DNA of 64,000 nt, taken from positions 1,302,001 through 1,366,000 of the forward strand of contig JAHHDT010000005.1 in assembly GCA_019739225.1 (NCBI GenBank), written 5' to 3'. Both the position numbers and the translations under genes were made by a program. Every line of letters starts with the position of its first letter. Within the stretch, counting starts at the first letter, position 1. The notes beneath the pieces are model-generated. The model searched no databases and was not told the origin of the DNA. It saw nothing but the letters and a program-made list of their open reading frames with translations. This document shows positions 53,637-64,000 of the stretch, piece by piece. This DNA comes from Aquamicrobium sp. (lineage in GTDB: Bacteria > Pseudomonadota > Alphaproteobacteria > Rhizobiales > Rhizobiaceae).

Positions 53637-55052
53637 TTACGTCCGCGTGCCGCCCACGGTCATCTGGTTCATGCGCAGATGCGGCTGGCCGACGCCGACC
53701 GGCACGCCCTGGCCGGCCTTGCCGCACATGCCGATGCCGTTGTCGAGCTTCATGTCGTTGGCGATCATGCTCACGCGGTGCATCGCATCCGGGCCGTTGC
53801 CGATCAGCATCGCCCCCTTGATCGGCTGGGTCACCTTGCCGTCTTCGATCATGTAGGCCTCGGTGCAGCCGAACACGAACTTGCCAGAGGTGATGTCGAC
53901 CTGCCCGCCGCCGAACGATACGGCATAGATGCCGTTCTTGACCGAAGAGATGATCTCCTCGGGCGTATGTTCGCCGGCCGTCATGTAGGTGTTCGTCATG
54001 CGCGGCATCGGCGCATGGGCGTAGGATTCGCGCCGCCCGTTGCCGGTCGGGCGCATGCCCATCAGCCGCGCATTCTGCCGGTCCTGCATGTAGCCGACAA
54101 GCTTGCCGTCCTCGATCAGGACCGTGCGGTTGGTGGCCGTACCCTCGTCGTCGATCGTCAGCGAACCCCGGCGGTCTGTAATCGTGCCGTCGTCCACCAC
54201 GGTGACGCCTTTGGCCGCCACCTGCTGGCCCATCAGGCCCGCAAAGGCGGACGTCTTCTTGCGGTTGAAGTCGCCCTCGAGCCCGTGGCCGACCGCCTCA
54301 TGCAGCATCACGCCCGGCCAGCCTGCCGAAAGCACGATGTCGAACGTGCCTGCGGGGGCGGGTACCGCCTCGAGGTTTACAAACGCCTGGCGCAGTGCCT
54401 CCTCGGCCGCATGCTTCCACGATTCCTCGGCGATGAACTCGCCGAAACCCTTGCGCCCGCCCATGCCGTAGGAGCCACTCTCCTGGCGGTCGCCCTCGCC
54501 GACGACGACCGCGACATTGACGCGGACCAGAGGCCGGACGTCATGGGCGACGCGGCCGTCGGCGCGCAGGATTTCCACCTGCTGCCATGAGGCCGCCAGC
54601 GACGCGGTGACCTGGCGCACGCGCGGATCGCGATCGCGAACCCATGCGTCGATCTCCTGCAGCAGCTTTGCCTTTTCGCCAAACACCGGTTCCGAGGTCG
54701 GGTTTTCGTCGCCATAGAGCTTGCGGTTGGTGCCGGCCGGCGCATCGGCCAGCCTGCCGCTGTAGCCCGCCTTGACCGCGGAAACCGCATCGGAAGCCCG
54801 CAGAAGTGCCGCATGCGAGAATTCGCTTGCATGCGCGTAGCCAGCCGCTTCACCGGCGACCGCGCGCAGCCCGAAACCACGGTCGGCGTTGAAACTTGCC
54901 GTTTTCAGGCGGCCGTTGTCGAAGACGAGCGCTTCGCCCTCGCGATGTTCCAGGAAGAGCTCTCCGTCGTCGGCGCCATCGATGGTTTCGGCGACGATGC
55001 GGCGAATGGTGTCTTCGGAGACGTCGAACTGTTCGAGAAGGCTGGCTGGCAC
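53637..55052 (-). CDS. tldD: metalloprotease TldD
   Basis: TldD pairs with TldE (PmbA) to degrade unfolded or modified peptides; TldE is not seen here. It has 471 residues: the zinc motif HEAVGHGLEGD in the middle, and C-terminal blocks FGGGQVDITSGKFVFGCTEAY and GNGPDAMHRVSMIA. The GTG start at 55052 follows GGAG by seven bases and gives the usual family length; a longer in-frame start at 55127 is less likely. Confidence 0.93.
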   Translation of the reverse strand: MPASLLEQFDVSEDTIRRIVAETIDGADDGELFLEHREGEALVFDNGRLKTASFNADRGFGLRAVAGEAAGYAHASEFSHAALLRASDAVSAVKAGYSGRLADAPAGTNRKLYGDENPTSEPVFGEKAKLLQEIDAWVRDRDPRVRQVTASLAASWQQVEILRADGRVAHDVRPLVRVNVAVVVGEGDRQESGSYGMGGRKGFGEFIAEESWKHAAEEALRQAFVNLEAVPAPAGTFDIVLSAGWPGVMLHEAVGHGLEGDFNRKKTSAFAGLMGQQVAAKGVTVVDDGTITDRRGSLTIDDEGTATNRTVLIEDGKLVGYMQDRQNARLMGMRPTGNGRRESYAHAPMPRMTNTYMTAGEHTPEEIISSVKNGIYAVSFGGGQVDITSGKFVFGCTEAYMIEDGKVTQPIKGAMLIGNGPDAMHRVSMIANDMKLDNGIGMCGKAGQGVPVGVGQPHLRMNQMTVGGTRT

Positions 55053-55139
55053 TGTGCGGCTCCGTTCCTGACTGACACTGGCCGCTATATAGTCGCGCGG
55101 TCGTAAAGTTGCACCCGCCGCAAGCAAATGCCCGAAAGA

Positions 55140-55655
55140 TCAGGGAAGTGCGTCGAAGCCCTCGCCGAAGCCGTCGAGTTCGACCGGAATGCCGATACCT
55201 TCCTCGGGCGTCTGGAAGACGATGAAGGTTGCCGCATCGCCGTTGCGCAGCATGTCGAGCAGCGGCTGTTCGAGAATCACCTCGGCGTAGCAACCGTCCT
55301 GGAAGCAGCGCACGAAATAGGCGCGGCCGACGTCGTTGCCGTCGACATTGAGGCCGAGACCGTTGGGAAGAAGTACCCCGAGCGGTGCCAGCACCCTCAG
55401 GATCTCCGCGCGATCGTCCGCTGTGCGCAGGACAACGACCGACAGGCCGACCTCAGGCCTGTCTTCTGCGATCACGTTCTGCATCAGCGCGCATTGCTCG
55501 GTGGCGGCGCCGCCGGGCGTGTCGCAGATGACCGACCACGCGCCGTGAGTCGACTTTACAGCCCCGGACGGCGCTTGCTGCTGCGCAGCGGCCGGAAGGC
55601 AAAAGGCGATCGCACCGAGGGCGGCCGCAACCGGCATTGTCCAACGAAACGGCAT
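55140..55655 (-). CDS. invasion-associated locus B (IalB) family protein
   Basis: A 171-residue periplasmic protein: signal peptide (VAAALGAIAFCLPAAA), then the IalB domain starting at HGAWSVICDT, with further blocks ECALMQNV-like (here QCALMQNVIA), YFVRCFQDGCYAEVILE (conserved Cys pair) and VFQTPEEGIG. IalB in Bartonella helps erythrocyte entry, but the family is common in free-living Rhizobiales and its role there is unknown. Confidence 0.88.
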   Translation of the reverse strand: MPFRWTMPVAAALGAIAFCLPAAAQQQAPSGAVKSTHGAWSVICDTPGGAATEQCALMQNVIAEDRPEVGLSVVVLRTADDRAEILRVLAPLGVLLPNGLGLNVDGNDVGRAYFVRCFQDGCYAEVILEQPLLDMLRNGDAATFIVFQTPEEGIGIPVELDGFGEGFDALP

Positions 55656-56101
55656 TGATCCTACCCCTTGCATCCTGTCGCACTCTGGTCGCACGGCACT
55701 GTCAGCCGCACCGCAACCCGGCGGCCCAAATCACATCGATGGGGCATGATCGTGTCCGAAACCGGCTTCGCACCTGCATTTCGCGATCATGCCTTCGCGA
55801 ATCACGACAATCTAGCCCGAGAGTACGCCCACGCAAACAAGACTGTGCGTTGGTCCTTGCAATGGCTGAGATTGCGTGTGCCCGATGCGCATCGTGGCCG
55901 CACTCATGTGCATTTCCCGCAAGTTGAGCGAAATCAAGGCGTGTGGGGCAGGATGCAGCCTGCGCGCGCAAAAATGCCGCAGATATCCCGCGATGCCTTT
56001 CTTGCGGTTGATATGAGAGTATGGTTTGAACGCGCGATAACGGCCCGGCGCATGTCCGCCAGCCGGCATTGTGATTTCGTCGAGACGTTTCGACCGGGGA
56101 G
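55656..56101. repeat. 446-bp gap before coxB with a palindromic repeat
   Basis: No gene is seen. An intergenic palindrome with arms GGCATGATCG (55743-55752) and CGATCATGCC (55784-55793) encloses about 31 bases including GAAACCGG; such elements recur in rhizobial genomes. The rest presumably carries the coxB promoter, which could not be assigned. Confidence 0.55.
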
Positions 56102-56983
56102 ATGAAGAGGGTTATGAAGAAGTTCCTTGCGGGCCTGGGCGCCGTTTCGCTGGTTCTTGCCGCTTCGAGCGCATTCGCGGGGCAGGCGGTTCCTTGGCAG
56201 CTGAGCTTCCAGGAGCCGGCTTCCGATATGATGGAAGCGATCATCTGGTTCGAGCGCTATACGCTCTGGTTCATCGTGCCGATCACCTTCCTGGTGCTGG
56301 CGCTTCTGGCCTGGTGCATCATCAAGTTCCGCGCGAGCGTCAATCCGACACCGTCGCGCACCAGCCACAACACGATGATCGAGGTGATCTGGACAGTCGG
56401 TCCGGTCGTCATTCTGCTTTTCCTCGCGGTGCCGTCGTTCCAGCTTCTGACGTCGCAGTACAATCCGCCGGAAGAGCCGACCATGACCATCAAGGCCACC
56501 GGCTACCAGTGGAACTGGGAATACGAGTACCAGGACGAGGAGCCGCTGACGTTTGCCTCCTTCATGCTTCAGGAAGGCGATCGTGCGGAAGCCGGCAAGG
56601 AAGACATGGGCGAGTTCCCACGTCTGCTGGCTGTCGACAACGAAGTGGTGGTCCCGGTCAACACCACCGTGCGCGTGCTGGTCACCGCGGCCGACGTGCT
56701 CCACGCCTTTGCGATGCCGTCCTTCGGCATCAAGGTCGACGCCGTGCCGGGACGCATCAACGAGACCTGGTTCAACGCCACGCGTGAAGGCATCTTCTAC
56801 GGCCAGTGCTCGGAGCTCTGCGGCAAGGACCACGCCTACATGCCGATCGGCATCCGCGTCGTCAGCCAGGAGCAGTACGATGCTTGGCGCGCCGAGGCGC
56901 AGGCCAGCCTAGAAGATGCCAACAAGTCGCTGATGGCCTCGATTCGCGGCCAGGAAATGAATGTAGCGAACGCCGGCAACTGA
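56102..56983 (+). CDS. coxB: cytochrome c oxidase subunit II
   Basis: Subunit II takes electrons from cytochrome c into the CuA centre. It has 293 residues: signal peptide (LAGLGAVSLVLAASSAFA), two transmembrane helices (about 55-75 and 93-113), and a periplasmic cupredoxin domain with the CuA ligands CSELCGKDH (Cys236, Cys240, His244) and the acidic electron-entry region. The ATG at 56102 is used; one four codons later is also possible. It starts the oxidase cluster. Confidence 0.95.
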   Translation: MKRVMKKFLAGLGAVSLVLAASSAFAGQAVPWQLSFQEPASDMMEAIIWFERYTLWFIVPITFLVLALLAWCIIKFRASVNPTPSRTSHNTMIEVIWTVGPVVILLFLAVPSFQLLTSQYNPPEEPTMTIKATGYQWNWEYEYQDEEPLTFASFMLQEGDRAEAGKEDMGEFPRLLAVDNEVVVPVNTTVRVLVTAADVLHAFAMPSFGIKVDAVPGRINETWFNATREGIFYGQCSELCGKDHAYMPIGIRVVSQEQYDAWRAEAQASLEDANKSLMASIRGQEMNVANAGN

Positions 56984-56994
56984 AGTCTGCGTGA

Positions 56995-58671
<1,677 letters not shown>

Positions 58672-58734
58672 GGCAGCAGCCGCAACAGAATGGAAACCGC
58701 CGGCCCGGCCGGCGGTTTCGGCCAGACGGAAAGA

Positions 58735-59691
58735 ATGGACCGCGTACGCATGGCCCTCGTCGAGAAGAATGGATATGAGGACGCCGCCTTCCGCGTGTCG
58801 GAAGCGCAGGCTGGCGACTATCTCGCGCTGCTCAAGCCGCGGGTGATGTCGCTGGTCGTCTTCACCGCCTTCGTCGGGCTCGTGACGGCGCAGGTGCCAG
58901 TCAACCCGATCATCGCGGTGGTCTCGATCCTCGCCATCGCCGTCGGTGCCGGCGCCTCGGGCGCGCTCAACATGTGGTACGACGCCGACATCGACGCCGT
59001 CATGTCGCGCACTGCCGACAGGCCGGTACCATCCGGCCGGGTGCTGCCTGGCGAGGCGCTGGCTTTCGGCCTGTTCCTTTCCGCGTTCTCGGTGATGACG
59101 CTCGGCCTCGTCGCCAACTGGCTGGCGGCCAGCCTGCTCGCCTTCACCATCTTCTTCTACGCTGTCGTCTATACGATGTGGCTCAAGCGCTGGACGCCGC
59201 AGAACATCGTCATCGGCGGTGCCGCCGGTGCGTTCCCGCCCATGATCGGCTGGGCGGCCGTCACGGGCCAGATCGGCCTCGAAAGCGTAATCCAGTTCCT
59301 CATCATCTTCCTGTGGACTCCGCCGCACTTCTGGGCGCTGGCGCTGTTCAAGTCCGGTGACTACGGCCGCGCCGGCATCCCGATGATGCCGAATGTGGCG
59401 GGCGAGGCGTCCACCAAGCGGCAGATTTTCGCCTATGCGGTGCTGGTGGCGGTCGTCGGCATATTGCCATCGGTTCTCGGCCAGGCGAGCGCAACTTACG
59501 GCGTTTTCGCCGCAGCGCTCGGCGCGGGTTTCGTGTGGTATTCGTGGAAGGTGCTTCGCATGCCCGACGTCGATCGCGTCATGCGGCCGGCCAAGGCGCT
59601 GTTCGGCTACTCTCTGCTGTATCTGTTCGCAATCTTCGCGGCTCTGCTGCTCGATTCCGTGGCGGCGCGCCTCGGGGCGCCGGTCTGGTGA
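58735..59691 (+). CDS. ctaB: protoheme IX farnesyltransferase (heme O synthase)
   Basis: CtaB farnesylates heme b on the way to heme a for the oxidase. It has nine or so helices and the UbiA-family motifs [23 protein letters not shown] and a second acidic block [17 protein letters not shown]. The ATG at 58735 has GGAAAG close upstream; MALVEKNG at 58750 matches the usual rhizobial start and is the main alternative. Confidence 0.93.
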   Translation: MDRVRMALVEKNGYEDAAFRVSEAQAGDYLALLKPRVMSLVVFTAFVGLVTAQVPVNPIIAVVSILAIAVGAGASGALNMWYDADIDAVMSRTADRPVPSGRVLPGEALAFGLFLSAFSVMTLGLVANWLAASLLAFTIFFYAVVYTMWLKRWTPQNIVIGGAAGAFPPMIGWAAVTGQIGLESVIQFLIIFLWTPPHFWALALFKSGDYGRAGIPMMPNVAGEASTKRQIFAYAVLVAVVGILPSVLGQASATYGVFAAALGAGFVWYSWKVLRMPDVDRVMRPAKALFGYSLLYLFAIFAALLLDSVAARLGAPVW

Positions 59692-59696
59692 ATGTG

Positions 59697-59852
59697 ATGG
59701 AAGACGACAAGGTCAACCTCACGGATACGCAGAAGAAGGCGCGGCGCGGCCGTTCGGTCGCCATCGCCGTGGCGCTGGTGGCTTTCGTGGTCATCATCTA
59801 TGTGGTGACCATCGTGAAGATGGGCCCTTCGATTCTCGAGCGGCCGATGTGA
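59697..59852 (+). CDS. CoxF-like small membrane protein
   Basis: A 51-residue protein with a basic segment ([12 protein letters not shown]) and one transmembrane helix ([22 protein letters not shown]). Such a short gene between ctaB and ctaG is a constant feature of rhizobial oxidase clusters and is presumed to assist assembly. An upstream GTG at 59688 overlapping the ctaB stop is an alternative start. Confidence 0.8.
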   Translation: MEDDKVNLTDTQKKARRGRSVAIAVALVAFVVIIYVVTIVKMGPSILERPM

Positions 59853-59860
59853 GCGTATCG

Positions 59861-60493
59861 ATGAGCGAACTCGACAACACTGTCAGCGAAAAGACCCACC
59901 GCTCCAACCGCACGATTGCGGTTGTGTGCGTGGCGTTTTTTGCCAGCATGGTCGGCGCCGCATATGCGGCGGTGCCGCTGTACCAGCTTTTCTGCCAGGT
60001 CACCGGCTATGGCGGCACTACGCAGCGGGTCACGCAGTATTCGCAGACCGTGCTCGACCGCGAGATCAAGGTCCGTTTCGACGCAAATACCGCCGGAGGC
60101 CTGCCGTGGGACTTCAAGCCGGTCCAGCGCGATGTGACCATGAAGATCGGCGAGACCACGCAGATTTCCTACAAGGCGAAGAACACCTTCTCGCGCCCGA
60201 CATCGGGCAAGGCGTCGTTCAACGTCACGCCTCAGCTCGCCGGCGCCTACTTCATGAAGGTGGAGTGCTTCTGCTTCACCGACACGGAGTTGCAGCCCGG
60301 CGAAGAGATGGATATGCCGGTCGTCTTCTACGTCGACCCGGAGATCGTGAACGTGCCCGAGCTGAAGAATATCGGCACGATCACGCTTTCCTACACCTTC
60401 TTCCCGCTCGCCGAGGGCAAGCCGCAGGAATCTGCGGCCGCAGGCGGGCAATTGAACAGCAATACGGACGCCGACACCGAAATCGGGGGATGA
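59861..60493 (+). CDS. ctaG: cytochrome c oxidase assembly protein CtaG (Cox11)
   Basis: CtaG delivers copper to the CuB site. It has 210 residues: one N-terminal transmembrane helix (about 24-44) and a periplasmic domain with the copper-binding CFCF motif ([12 protein letters not shown]) and [14 protein letters not shown]. It sits in the usual place between ctaB and coxC. A GTG at 59849 overlapping the previous stop is an alternative start. Confidence 0.95.
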   Translation: MSELDNTVSEKTHRSNRTIAVVCVAFFASMVGAAYAAVPLYQLFCQVTGYGGTTQRVTQYSQTVLDREIKVRFDANTAGGLPWDFKPVQRDVTMKIGETTQISYKAKNTFSRPTSGKASFNVTPQLAGAYFMKVECFCFTDTELQPGEEMDMPVVFYVDPEIVNVPELKNIGTITLSYTFFPLAEGKPQESAAAGGQLNSNTDADTEIGG

Positions 60494-60494
60494 C

Positions 60495-61373
60495 ATGGCA
60501 GACGCACACGCAAAGAACCACGACTATCATATCATCGACCCCAGCCCGTGGCCTTTCCTCGGCTCGGCCGGCGCGCTCGTCATGGCGATCGGTGGCATCG
60601 GCTGGATGCAGGCGCTGAAGGGCAACGATTTCTCGCTGCTCGGCATTCCACTGGCATCTCCGTGGCCGTTCTTCATCGGCCTGGCGCTGGTGCTCTACGT
60701 GATGTTCGGCTGGTGGAGCGACACCATCAAGGAAGCCCATGAGGGCCACCATACGCGCGTCGTCTCGCTGCACCTGCGCTACGGCATGATCATGTTCATC
60801 GCCTCCGAGGTGATGTTCTTCGCGGCGTGGTTCTGGGCGTTCTTCGACGCCAGCCTGTTCCCCAATGAGGCGGCGCAGGTCGCGCGGTCGGAATTCCTCG
60901 GTGGCCAGTGGCCTCCGGCCGGCGTCGAGGTTCTCGATCCCTTCCACCTGCCGCTCTACAACACCATCATCCTGCTGCTCTCCGGCACCACTGTGACGTG
61001 GGCGCACCACGCGCTCCTGCACGACGACCGCAAGGGCCTCATCTGGGGCCTGGGCATCACGGTGGCGCTCGGCGTTCTGTTCAGCTTCGTGCAGGCCTAC
61101 GAATACTCGGTTGCCCCGTTCAGCTTCTCCGGCTCGATCTACGGCGCCACCTTTTTCATGGCCACCGGTTTCCACGGCTTCCATGTGCTGATCGGCACCA
61201 TCTTCCTGCTGGTATGCCTGCTGCGCGCCATGGCCGGACACTTCACGCCCAAGCAGCATTTCGGCTTCGAGGCGGCTGCCTGGTACTGGCATTTCGTCGA
61301 CGTGGTGTGGCTGTTCCTGTTTACCTGCATCTACGTCTGGGCATCTGCCGGCGCGCCGATCGCGCATCACTGA
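60495..61373 (+). CDS. coxC: cytochrome c oxidase subunit III
   Basis: Subunit III stabilises the oxidase and keeps the proton uptake path fast. It has 292 residues with seven helices; conserved blocks are [37 protein letters not shown]-like (in part) and [13 protein letters not shown] with the lipid-binding histidines. It starts one base after ctaG. Confidence 0.96.
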   Translation: MADAHAKNHDYHIIDPSPWPFLGSAGALVMAIGGIGWMQALKGNDFSLLGIPLASPWPFFIGLALVLYVMFGWWSDTIKEAHEGHHTRVVSLHLRYGMIMFIASEVMFFAAWFWAFFDASLFPNEAAQVARSEFLGGQWPPAGVEVLDPFHLPLYNTIILLLSGTTVTWAHHALLHDDRKGLIWGLGITVALGVLFSFVQAYEYSVAPFSFSGSIYGATFFMATGFHGFHVLIGTIFLLVCLLRAMAGHFTPKQHFGFEAAAWYWHFVDVVWLFLFTCIYVWASAGAPIAHH

Positions 61374-61400
61374 CAAGCGCGGAACTGAAGATGTGGGAGG

Positions 61401-61435
61401 AGGCGGCCGTGGCGACATGGCCGCCTTCTTTCTTT
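61401..61435 (+). terminator. terminator after coxC
   Basis: AGGCGGCC (61401-61408) pairs perfectly with GGCCGCCT (61419-61426) across a 10-base loop and is followed by TCTTTCTTT, a good rho-independent terminator 28 bases after coxC. Confidence 0.8.
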
Positions 61436-61481
61436 GGCCCGGTTCGCATGCGATAGCGGTCCCGATGCAAGAGGCGAAACA

Positions 61482-61877
61482 ATGACCGAGGAGCGAAGGC
61501 CCGACAGCGCCATATGGGCGCCGATCGATCCGGTGAAGGCCGGCCTTTCCGGCCGCTGCCCGCGCTGCGGCGAGGGCCGGCTGTTTCGCGGTTTCCTCTC
61601 CGTCGGCGATCGCTGCAACAATTGCGGGCTCGACTATTCCTTTGCCGATGCGGGTGACGGACCGGCGGTTTTCGTCATCCTCATCATCGGCTTCGTGGTC
61701 GTCGGCCTGGCACTGTGGATGGAGGTTTCGCTCAACCCGCCGCTGTGGCTGCATTTCCTGCTGTGGATACCGCTGACGCTCGTGCTGAGCCTGGTGGCCT
61801 TACGGCTCATCAAGGGACTGCTGATCGTGCTGCAATACCGCAACAAGGCGGCGGAAGGCCGATTGGACGACCGATGA
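61482..61877 (+). CDS. DUF983 membrane protein
   Basis: A 131-residue protein with two CxxC zinc-like pairs in the soluble N-terminus (GRCPRCGEG; CNNCGLDY) and two transmembrane helices (about 58-80 and 87-107). DUF983 genes sit in cytochrome oxidase clusters of alphaproteobacteria, and a role in assembly is inferred. The stop overlaps the SURF1 start (ATGA). Confidence 0.85.
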   Translation: MTEERRPDSAIWAPIDPVKAGLSGRCPRCGEGRLFRGFLSVGDRCNNCGLDYSFADAGDGPAVFVILIIGFVVVGLALWMEVSLNPPLWLHFLLWIPLTLVLSLVALRLIKGLLIVLQYRNKAAEGRLDDR

Positions 61878-62644
61878 GTGCCAGCGAGAGCCAGGTTCCT
61901 GCCCGCAAGCCGGGCATCAGCGTGCTGTTGGTCACCCTTTCTCTAGCAGCGCTGGCCGTCCTGCTGGCGCTCGGTACCTGGCAGGTGCAGCGGCTTCACT
62001 GGAAGGAAGACCTGATCGCCACCATTGACGCGCGCATCAACTCCGAGCCGCGCTCGCTGGAAGACGTGCAGGCGCGGCTGACGACGACCGGCGACGTCGA
62101 CTACTGGCCGGTGACCGTCAGTGGCGAATTCCGCCACGAGGGCGAGCGTCACTTCTTCGCCACGCACCAGGGGCAGTCCGGCTATTTCGTCTATACCCCT
62201 ATGGCGCTCGAAAACGGGCAGTTTGTCCTCGTCAATCGAGGCTTCGTGCCATTCGAGCTGAAGGAGCCAGAAACACGCCCTGAAGGGCAGGTCGAGGATC
62301 CCCAGACCGTCACCGGCCTCGCGCGCAACAGGCTCGACGCCAAGCCCTCGCTCATCGTGCCCGACAACGATCCGGCCAAGAACATCTTCTACTGGAAGGA
62401 CCTCGACGTCATGGCGGCGACATCGGGCGTGGGCGACCAGGGAGGCTACCTGCCGTTCTTCATCGATGCGAACGATGCGCCCAATCCCGGTGGGCTTCCG
62501 GTCGGCGGTGTGACGCTGATCGATCTGCCAAACAATCATCTCCAGTATGCCGTTACTTGGTACGGGCTTGCCGGCGCGCTCGTGGCGGTGCTCGGCGCGT
62601 GGTTGTTGCGACAGCGCCGCACGCGCGCCGCCGATGCGGGTTGA
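61874..62644 (+). CDS. SURF1 family cytochrome oxidase assembly protein
   Basis: SURF1 assists heme a insertion into subunit I. It has 256 residues: N-terminal transmembrane helix (about 15-35), a periplasmic domain with FFATHQGQSGYFVYTP and VLVNRGFVPFELK, the conserved NHLQYAVTWYGLAG, and a second helix at the end. It is coupled to DUF983. Confidence 0.92.
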   Translation: MSASESQVPARKPGISVLLVTLSLAALAVLLALGTWQVQRLHWKEDLIATIDARINSEPRSLEDVQARLTTTGDVDYWPVTVSGEFRHEGERHFFATHQGQSGYFVYTPMALENGQFVLVNRGFVPFELKEPETRPEGQVEDPQTVTGLARNRLDAKPSLIVPDNDPAKNIFYWKDLDVMAATSGVGDQGGYLPFFIDANDAPNPGGLPVGGVTLIDLPNNHLQYAVTWYGLAGALVAVLGAWLLRQRRTRAADAG

Positions 62645-62692
62645 CAGGGCAGGGCCTCAACCGCCATCTGCACACGACGGATCACGGGTAGA

Positions 62693-63691
62693 ATGATGAA
62701 GCGACCATTGACGATCAGGCTTTGCGGCCCGCGCGGTTTCTGCGCAGGCGTCGACCGTGCGATCCAGATCGTGGTGCTGGCGCTTAAGAAATACGGCGCG
62801 CCGGTCTATGTGCGCCACGAGATCGTGCACAATCGTTACGTGGTCGAGGGGCTGCAGGCGCGGGGTGCCGTCTTCGTCGAGGAACTGGACGAGATCCCGC
62901 CCGAACACCATGCCCAGCCGGTGGTGTTTTCCGCCCACGGCGTTCCCAAGTCGGTGCCCGCGGATGCCGAGGCGCGCAACCTGTTCTATCTCGACGCCAC
63001 CTGTCCGCTGGTTTCCAAGGTGCACAAGCAGGCGATGCGCCATCAGCGCCAGGGGCGTCATGTGCTGCTGATCGGCCATGCGGGCCACCCGGAGGTGATC
63101 GGTACCATGGGACAGTTGCCGGAAGGTGCGGTCACCCTCGTGGAGACCGAGGAAGATGCCGCGCGTATCCAGCCGGCCGACCCGGCCGCGCTCGGTTTCG
63201 TCACGCAGACGACGCTGTCCGTGGAGGACACGGCAGGAATCATCAGCGCTCTTCAGGCGCGTTTCCCGCAGATGCAGGCACCTGCCGCCGAATCGATCTG
63301 CTACGCCACCACCAACCGTCAGGACGCGGTGAAGGAAGCCGCGCCCGGCGCGGACCTCTTCCTGATCGTCGGCGCGCCGAACTCGTCCAACTCCATGCGG
63401 CTGGTCGAGGTCGCCGAGCGCGCGGGTGCGAAGCGCGGCCTGCTGGTGCAGCGCGCATCCGAGATTCCCTGGGACGAGATAGACGACATCGGCACGCTCG
63501 GCCTGTCGGCTGGTGCTTCGGCGCCGGAGATCATCGTCGACGAGATCATCGATGCCTTCCGCGAACGGTTCGACGTCACCGTCGATCTCGCCGTCACTGC
63601 CGAGGAGACGGAGAACTTCCCCGTCAACCGTGTCCTGCGCGACATCGAACTCACCACGGCCGACATGGCATTCGTCAACGGGAACGCCTGA
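62693..63691 (+). CDS. ispH: 4-hydroxy-3-methylbut-2-enyl diphosphate reductase
   Basis: IspH reduces HMBPP to IPP/DMAPP with a 4Fe-4S cluster. It has 332 residues; the cluster cysteines are in [21 protein letters not shown] and a third near [21 protein letters not shown] is the conserved substrate loop. It completes the pathway begun by dxs in this window. Two adjacent ATGs are possible starts. Confidence 0.96.
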   Translation: MMKRPLTIRLCGPRGFCAGVDRAIQIVVLALKKYGAPVYVRHEIVHNRYVVEGLQARGAVFVEELDEIPPEHHAQPVVFSAHGVPKSVPADAEARNLFYLDATCPLVSKVHKQAMRHQRQGRHVLLIGHAGHPEVIGTMGQLPEGAVTLVETEEDAARIQPADPAALGFVTQTTLSVEDTAGIISALQARFPQMQAPAAESICYATTNRQDAVKEAAPGADLFLIVGAPNSSNSMRLVEVAERAGAKRGLLVQRASEIPWDEIDDIGTLGLSAGASAPEIIVDEIIDAFRERFDVTVDLAVTAEETENFPVNRVLRDIELTTADMAFVNGNA

Positions 63692-63695
63692 ACAC

Positions 63696-64000
63696 ATGGC
63701 CGTCTACACCGACATCACCGAGATGGAACTCGGCGCGTTCCTGCGCGGCTACGCCATCGGCGACCTGCTGTCCTACAAGGGCATCGCCGAAGGCACTGAG
63801 AACTCCAACTTCATCCTGCACACAAGCGGCGGTTCGTTCATCCTCACGCTGTATGAAAAGCGGGTGGAAAAGCGCGATCTCCCGTTCTTCCTCGGCCTGA
63901 TGGAGCATCTTGCCCGGCAGGGCATCTCCTGTCCGTTGCCGGTTCATCGCCGCGACGGCGAAATCATCGGCGAGCTTGCCGGCAGGCCCGCGGCCATCAT
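63696..64000 (+). CDS. thrB: homoserine kinase (partial, runs off the window)
   Basis: The frame opens at ATG 63696, four bases after ispH, and stays open to the window end (101 codons). It reads [27 protein letters not shown] and a C-terminal part [18 protein letters not shown], which is the start of the choline-kinase-fold homoserine kinase (ThrB) of Rhizobiales. In these genomes thrB follows ispH and precedes rnhA; the rest lies outside. Confidence 0.9.
   Translation, partial: MAVYTDITEMELGAFLRGYAIGDLLSYKGIAEGTENSNFILHTSGGSFILTLYEKRVEKRDLPFFLGLMEHLARQGISCPLPVHRRDGEIIGELAGRPAAI

Noticed and set aside
55668-56105. A 145-codon plus-strand frame before coxB
   Set aside because: It crosses the palindromic repeat, has no motif, and its composition is not protein-like.

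Overview
This window is chromosomal core DNA of an alphaproteobacterium, most likely a member of the Hyphomicrobiales close to the Phyllobacteriaceae (Mesorhizobium / Nitratireductor / Chelativorans type). That placement is inferred from the high GC content, the split F0-only atp operon with a b' subunit, the coxB-ctaD-ctaB-ctaG-coxC-DUF983-SURF1-ispH-thrB order, two-subunit GlyQ/GlyS, IalB, DUF1344 and DUF6101 proteins, and several interspersed palindromic repeats of rhizobial style. I saw no rRNA, tRNA, CRISPR array, phage or insertion sequence.

Layout. 1-7.4 kb: a frameshifted polysaccharide deacetylase, a YfgM-like TPR protein with the GTPase Der, a SleB-type cell-wall hydrolase, and the F0 operon atpI-atpB-atpE-atpF'-atpF. 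7.4-14.5 kb: repeats, rnhB and a PA0069-type radical SAM gene, a small glycosyltransferase, a secreted DUF7282 protein, moaB/ispE, an S49 peptidase, a TrmN6-like methyltransferase and DUF2007. 14.6-21.8 kb: polyprenyl diphosphate synthase, a TPR protein ending in LysM, repeats, then glyQ-glyS with an unusual tandem amplification of the glyS start region. 22-29.5 kb: Sua5, a D-lactate/2-hydroxyacid dehydrogenase-like flavoprotein, a 4-fold beta flower protein, DUF6101, an FMO-like flavoprotein, ubiA and a VapBC pair. 29.6-38.9 kb: purD, acyl-CoA dehydrogenase with enoyl-CoA hydratase, pdxH, surface lipoprotein, a CbpA-like co-chaperone, fabI, a histidine phosphatase and GST. 39-47.2 kb: a GlxA-type regulator divergent from an SRPBCC gene, aroC, ribB with a degenerate cyclohydrolase domain, an MFS/TetR divergent pair with a strong palindromic operator, a membrane protein, an HDAC-family deacetylase and xseB. 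47.3-53.6 kb: a gene remnant, dxs, tlyA and an Fe-S RNA methyltransferase, then a sirtuin divergent from an Xre-RES toxin-antitoxin pair. 53.6-64 kb: tldD, ialB, the aa3 cytochrome oxidase and assembly cluster, ispH, and the start of thrB.

Functional links. Isoprenoid synthesis (dxs, ispE, ispH, polyprenyl synthase, ubiA, ctaB) feeds the respiratory chain whose terminal oxidase is here, and the proton gradient drives the ATP synthase whose membrane sector is here. Most of the window is ordinary housekeeping. The sequence features that deserve a second look are the triplicated glyS start with its two overlapping leader ORFs, the NAD-consuming sirtuin/RES neighbourhood, the near-perfect 38-bp palindrome in the MFS-tetR gap, the TPR-LysM fusion, the MerR-type palindrome before the acyl-CoA dehydrogenase, and two apparently decayed or frameshifted genes.
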